From positions 79,109,501-79,173,500 of the forward strand of contig JAWZYU010000011.1 in NCBI GenBank assembly GCA_038380435.1: a stretch of 64,000 bases of DNA. Direction: 5' to 3'. The position numbers and the translations under genes were made by a program. Of this stretch, positions 62,601 to 64,000 are shown one piece after another. This stretch comes from Ryuthela nishihirai (lineage: Eukaryota; Arthropoda; Arachnida; Araneae; Heptathelidae). The notes under the pieces were generated by a model, which was not told where the DNA came from, ran no database searches, and saw only the letters and a program-made list of their open reading frames with translations. Position 1 is the stretch's first letter. The number at the start of each line of letters is the position of its first letter.

Positions 62601-64000
62601 ATCGGAAACACTGCACCGCCGACCAAATTATAAAAAAGCCCCAGAACTAAATAATATCCTCCCAGGTAACACAATCCGAAAAACATGAAAATCGGAAACA
62701 GTGCACCGCCGACCAAGTTATAAAAAAGCCCCAGAACTAAATAATGTCCTCCCAGGAAACACAATCCGAAAAACATGAAAATCGGAAACAGTGCACCGCC
62801 GACCGAATTATAAAAATGCCCCAGAAATAAATAATGTCCTCCCAGGCAACACAAACCGAAAAACATGAAAATCGGAAACAGTGCACCGCCGACCGAATTA
62901 TAAAAAAGCCCCAGAAATAAATAATATCCTCCCAGGTAACACAAACCGAAAAACATGAAAATCGTAAACAGTTCATCGCCGACCGAAATATATAAAAGCC
63001 CCAGAACTAAATAATGTCCTCCCAGGCAACACAAACCAAAAAACATGAAAATCGGAAACAGTGCACCGCCGACCGAATTATAAAAAAGCCCCAGAACTAA
63101 ATAATATCCTCCCAGGTAACACAATCCGAAAAACATGAAAATCGGAAACAGTGCACCGCCGACCAAGTTATAAAAATGCCCCTGAACTAAATAATGTCCT
63201 CCCAGGCAACACAAACCGTAAAACATGAAAAACGGAAAGTGTGCACAGCCGACCAAATTATAAAAAAGCCCCAGAACTAAATATTGTCCTCCCAGGTAAC
63301 ACAATCCGAAAAACATGAAAATCGCAAACAGTGCACCTCCGACCGAATTATAAAAAAGCCCAAGAACTAAATAATGTCCTCCCAGGTAACACAAACCGAA
63401 AAACATGAAAATCGGAAACAGTGCACCGCCGACCATATTATAAAAAAGCCCCAGAACTAAATAATGTCCTTCCAGGCAACACACACCGAAAAACATGAAA
63501 AATGTAAACAGTTCATCGCCGACCGAATTATAAAAAAGCCCCAGAAATAAATAATGTCCTCCCAGGTAACACAAACCGAAAAACATGAAAATCGGAAACA
63601 GTGCACCGCCGACAGAATTATAAAAAAGCCCCAGAACTAAATGATATCCTCCCAGGTAACACAATCCGAAAAACATGAAAATCGGAAACAGTGCACCGCC
63701 GATCAAGTTATAAAAAAGCACCAGAACTAAATAATGTCCACCCAGGCAACACAAACCGAAAAACATGAAAATCGGAAACAGTGCACCGCCGACCGAATTA
63801 TAAAAAAGCCCCAGAAATAAATAATATCCTCCCAGGTAACACAAACCGAAAAACATGAAAATCGTAAACAGTTCATCGCCGACCGAATTATAAAAAAACC
63901 ACAGAACTAAATAATGTCCTCCCAGATAACACAATCCGAAAAACATGAAAATCGGAAACAGTGCACCGCCGACCAATTTATAAAAAATCCCCTGAACTAA
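58600..64000. repeat. Higher-order repeat of 3,149 bp at the right of the window
   Basis: TAGTGTAATCCC at 58963 and 62112, and GACCATATTATAAAAAAG at 60282 and 63431, are both 3,149 bp apart (35 monomers minus one base). The second copy runs off the window. A further marker (ATCGGGAGCAG) at 58373 and 61162 is closer by four monomers, showing an indel between the copies. Confidence 0.85.

Larger units (their letters stand above)
29080..64000. repeat. 90-bp tandem satellite array, about 388 copies, open-ended
   Basis: The plus-strand monomer contains CCGAATTATAAAAAAGCCCC, AGAACTAAATAATGTCCTCC and CAGGCAACACAAACCG. A typical copy has 40 A, 25 C, 14 G and 11 T (43% GC, strong A-over-T strand bias). 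Copies are head to tail with no spacers. The left-edge copies (29080-29170) are degenerate; the right edge lies beyond the window. Because the period is 30 codons, one minus-strand frame is open for long runs, but the copies vary mainly at amino-acid-changing positions and single-base deletions interrupt it. Centromeric or heterochromatic satellite is possible but not shown. Confidence 0.95.

Noticed and set aside
29080..64000. A CRISPR array
   Set aside because: Copies are contiguous 90-bp units with no unique spacers, in eukaryotic-type DNA with no cas genes.

Overview
The window is non-coding, repeat-dominated animal DNA, most likely from an arthropod. The evidence is AT-rich spacers, tRNA-derived SINEs, relics of Tc1/mariner transposons, a decayed copy of a multi-copy protein family I recall from arthropod genomes, a Polinton/Maverick-like insertion, and a very large satellite array. 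No intact host gene was found. Two short stretches on the minus strand (154-388 and 7749-8060) look like possible exons.

Layout. 1-14090: AT-rich DNA with old repeats. These are an inverted pair of tRNA-like elements (1307-1600), a decayed minus-strand protein relic (2190-3575), a mariner relic (5078-5735), a Tc1-like transposon with matching TIRs (5935-7568) split by a SINE with a 13-bp target duplication, a small hAT-like element (8912-9150), a second SINE copy inserted in the loop of a perfect palindrome (10795-11240), and a third diverged SINE (11587-11969).

14091-27450: a further SINE copy on the plus strand is split by a 12,584-bp palindromic element (14788-27371). The element has identical termini starting 5'-AGTAGTTTAG, is flanked by a 6-bp direct repeat CAGGTG, and has inverted arms of about 5.93 kb that differ only by scattered changes. 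Removing the element and one CAGGTG rejoins the SINE with no gap relative to the other copies. Each arm carries a frameshifted remnant of a protein-primed family B DNA polymerase. A 5'-AG terminus, a 6-bp target duplication and PolB together point to a Polinton/Maverick. Here it exists as an inverted duplication of one element end, with no other recognisable Polinton gene.

27451-29079: AT-rich spacer with a tRNA-like sequence and a perfect 40-bp palindrome (28767-28806).

29080-64000 (running off the window): about 388 tandem copies of a 90-bp monomer. Because 90 is a multiple of three, one minus-strand frame stays open for long distances (up to 4172 codons), repeating a hydrophobic 30-residue motif. 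Differences between monomers in that frame are mostly amino-acid changing and single-base deletions break the frame repeatedly, so I read it as satellite DNA and not a gene. It has higher-order repeats of 538 bp, 2,874 bp (32 monomers, one of them 84 bp) and 3,149 bp, and a block duplicated about 15 kb apart.

There is no operon-like cooperation here; the window records nested insertion. A SINE entered first, the palindromic Polinton-like element then split it, and a satellite expanded next to it.
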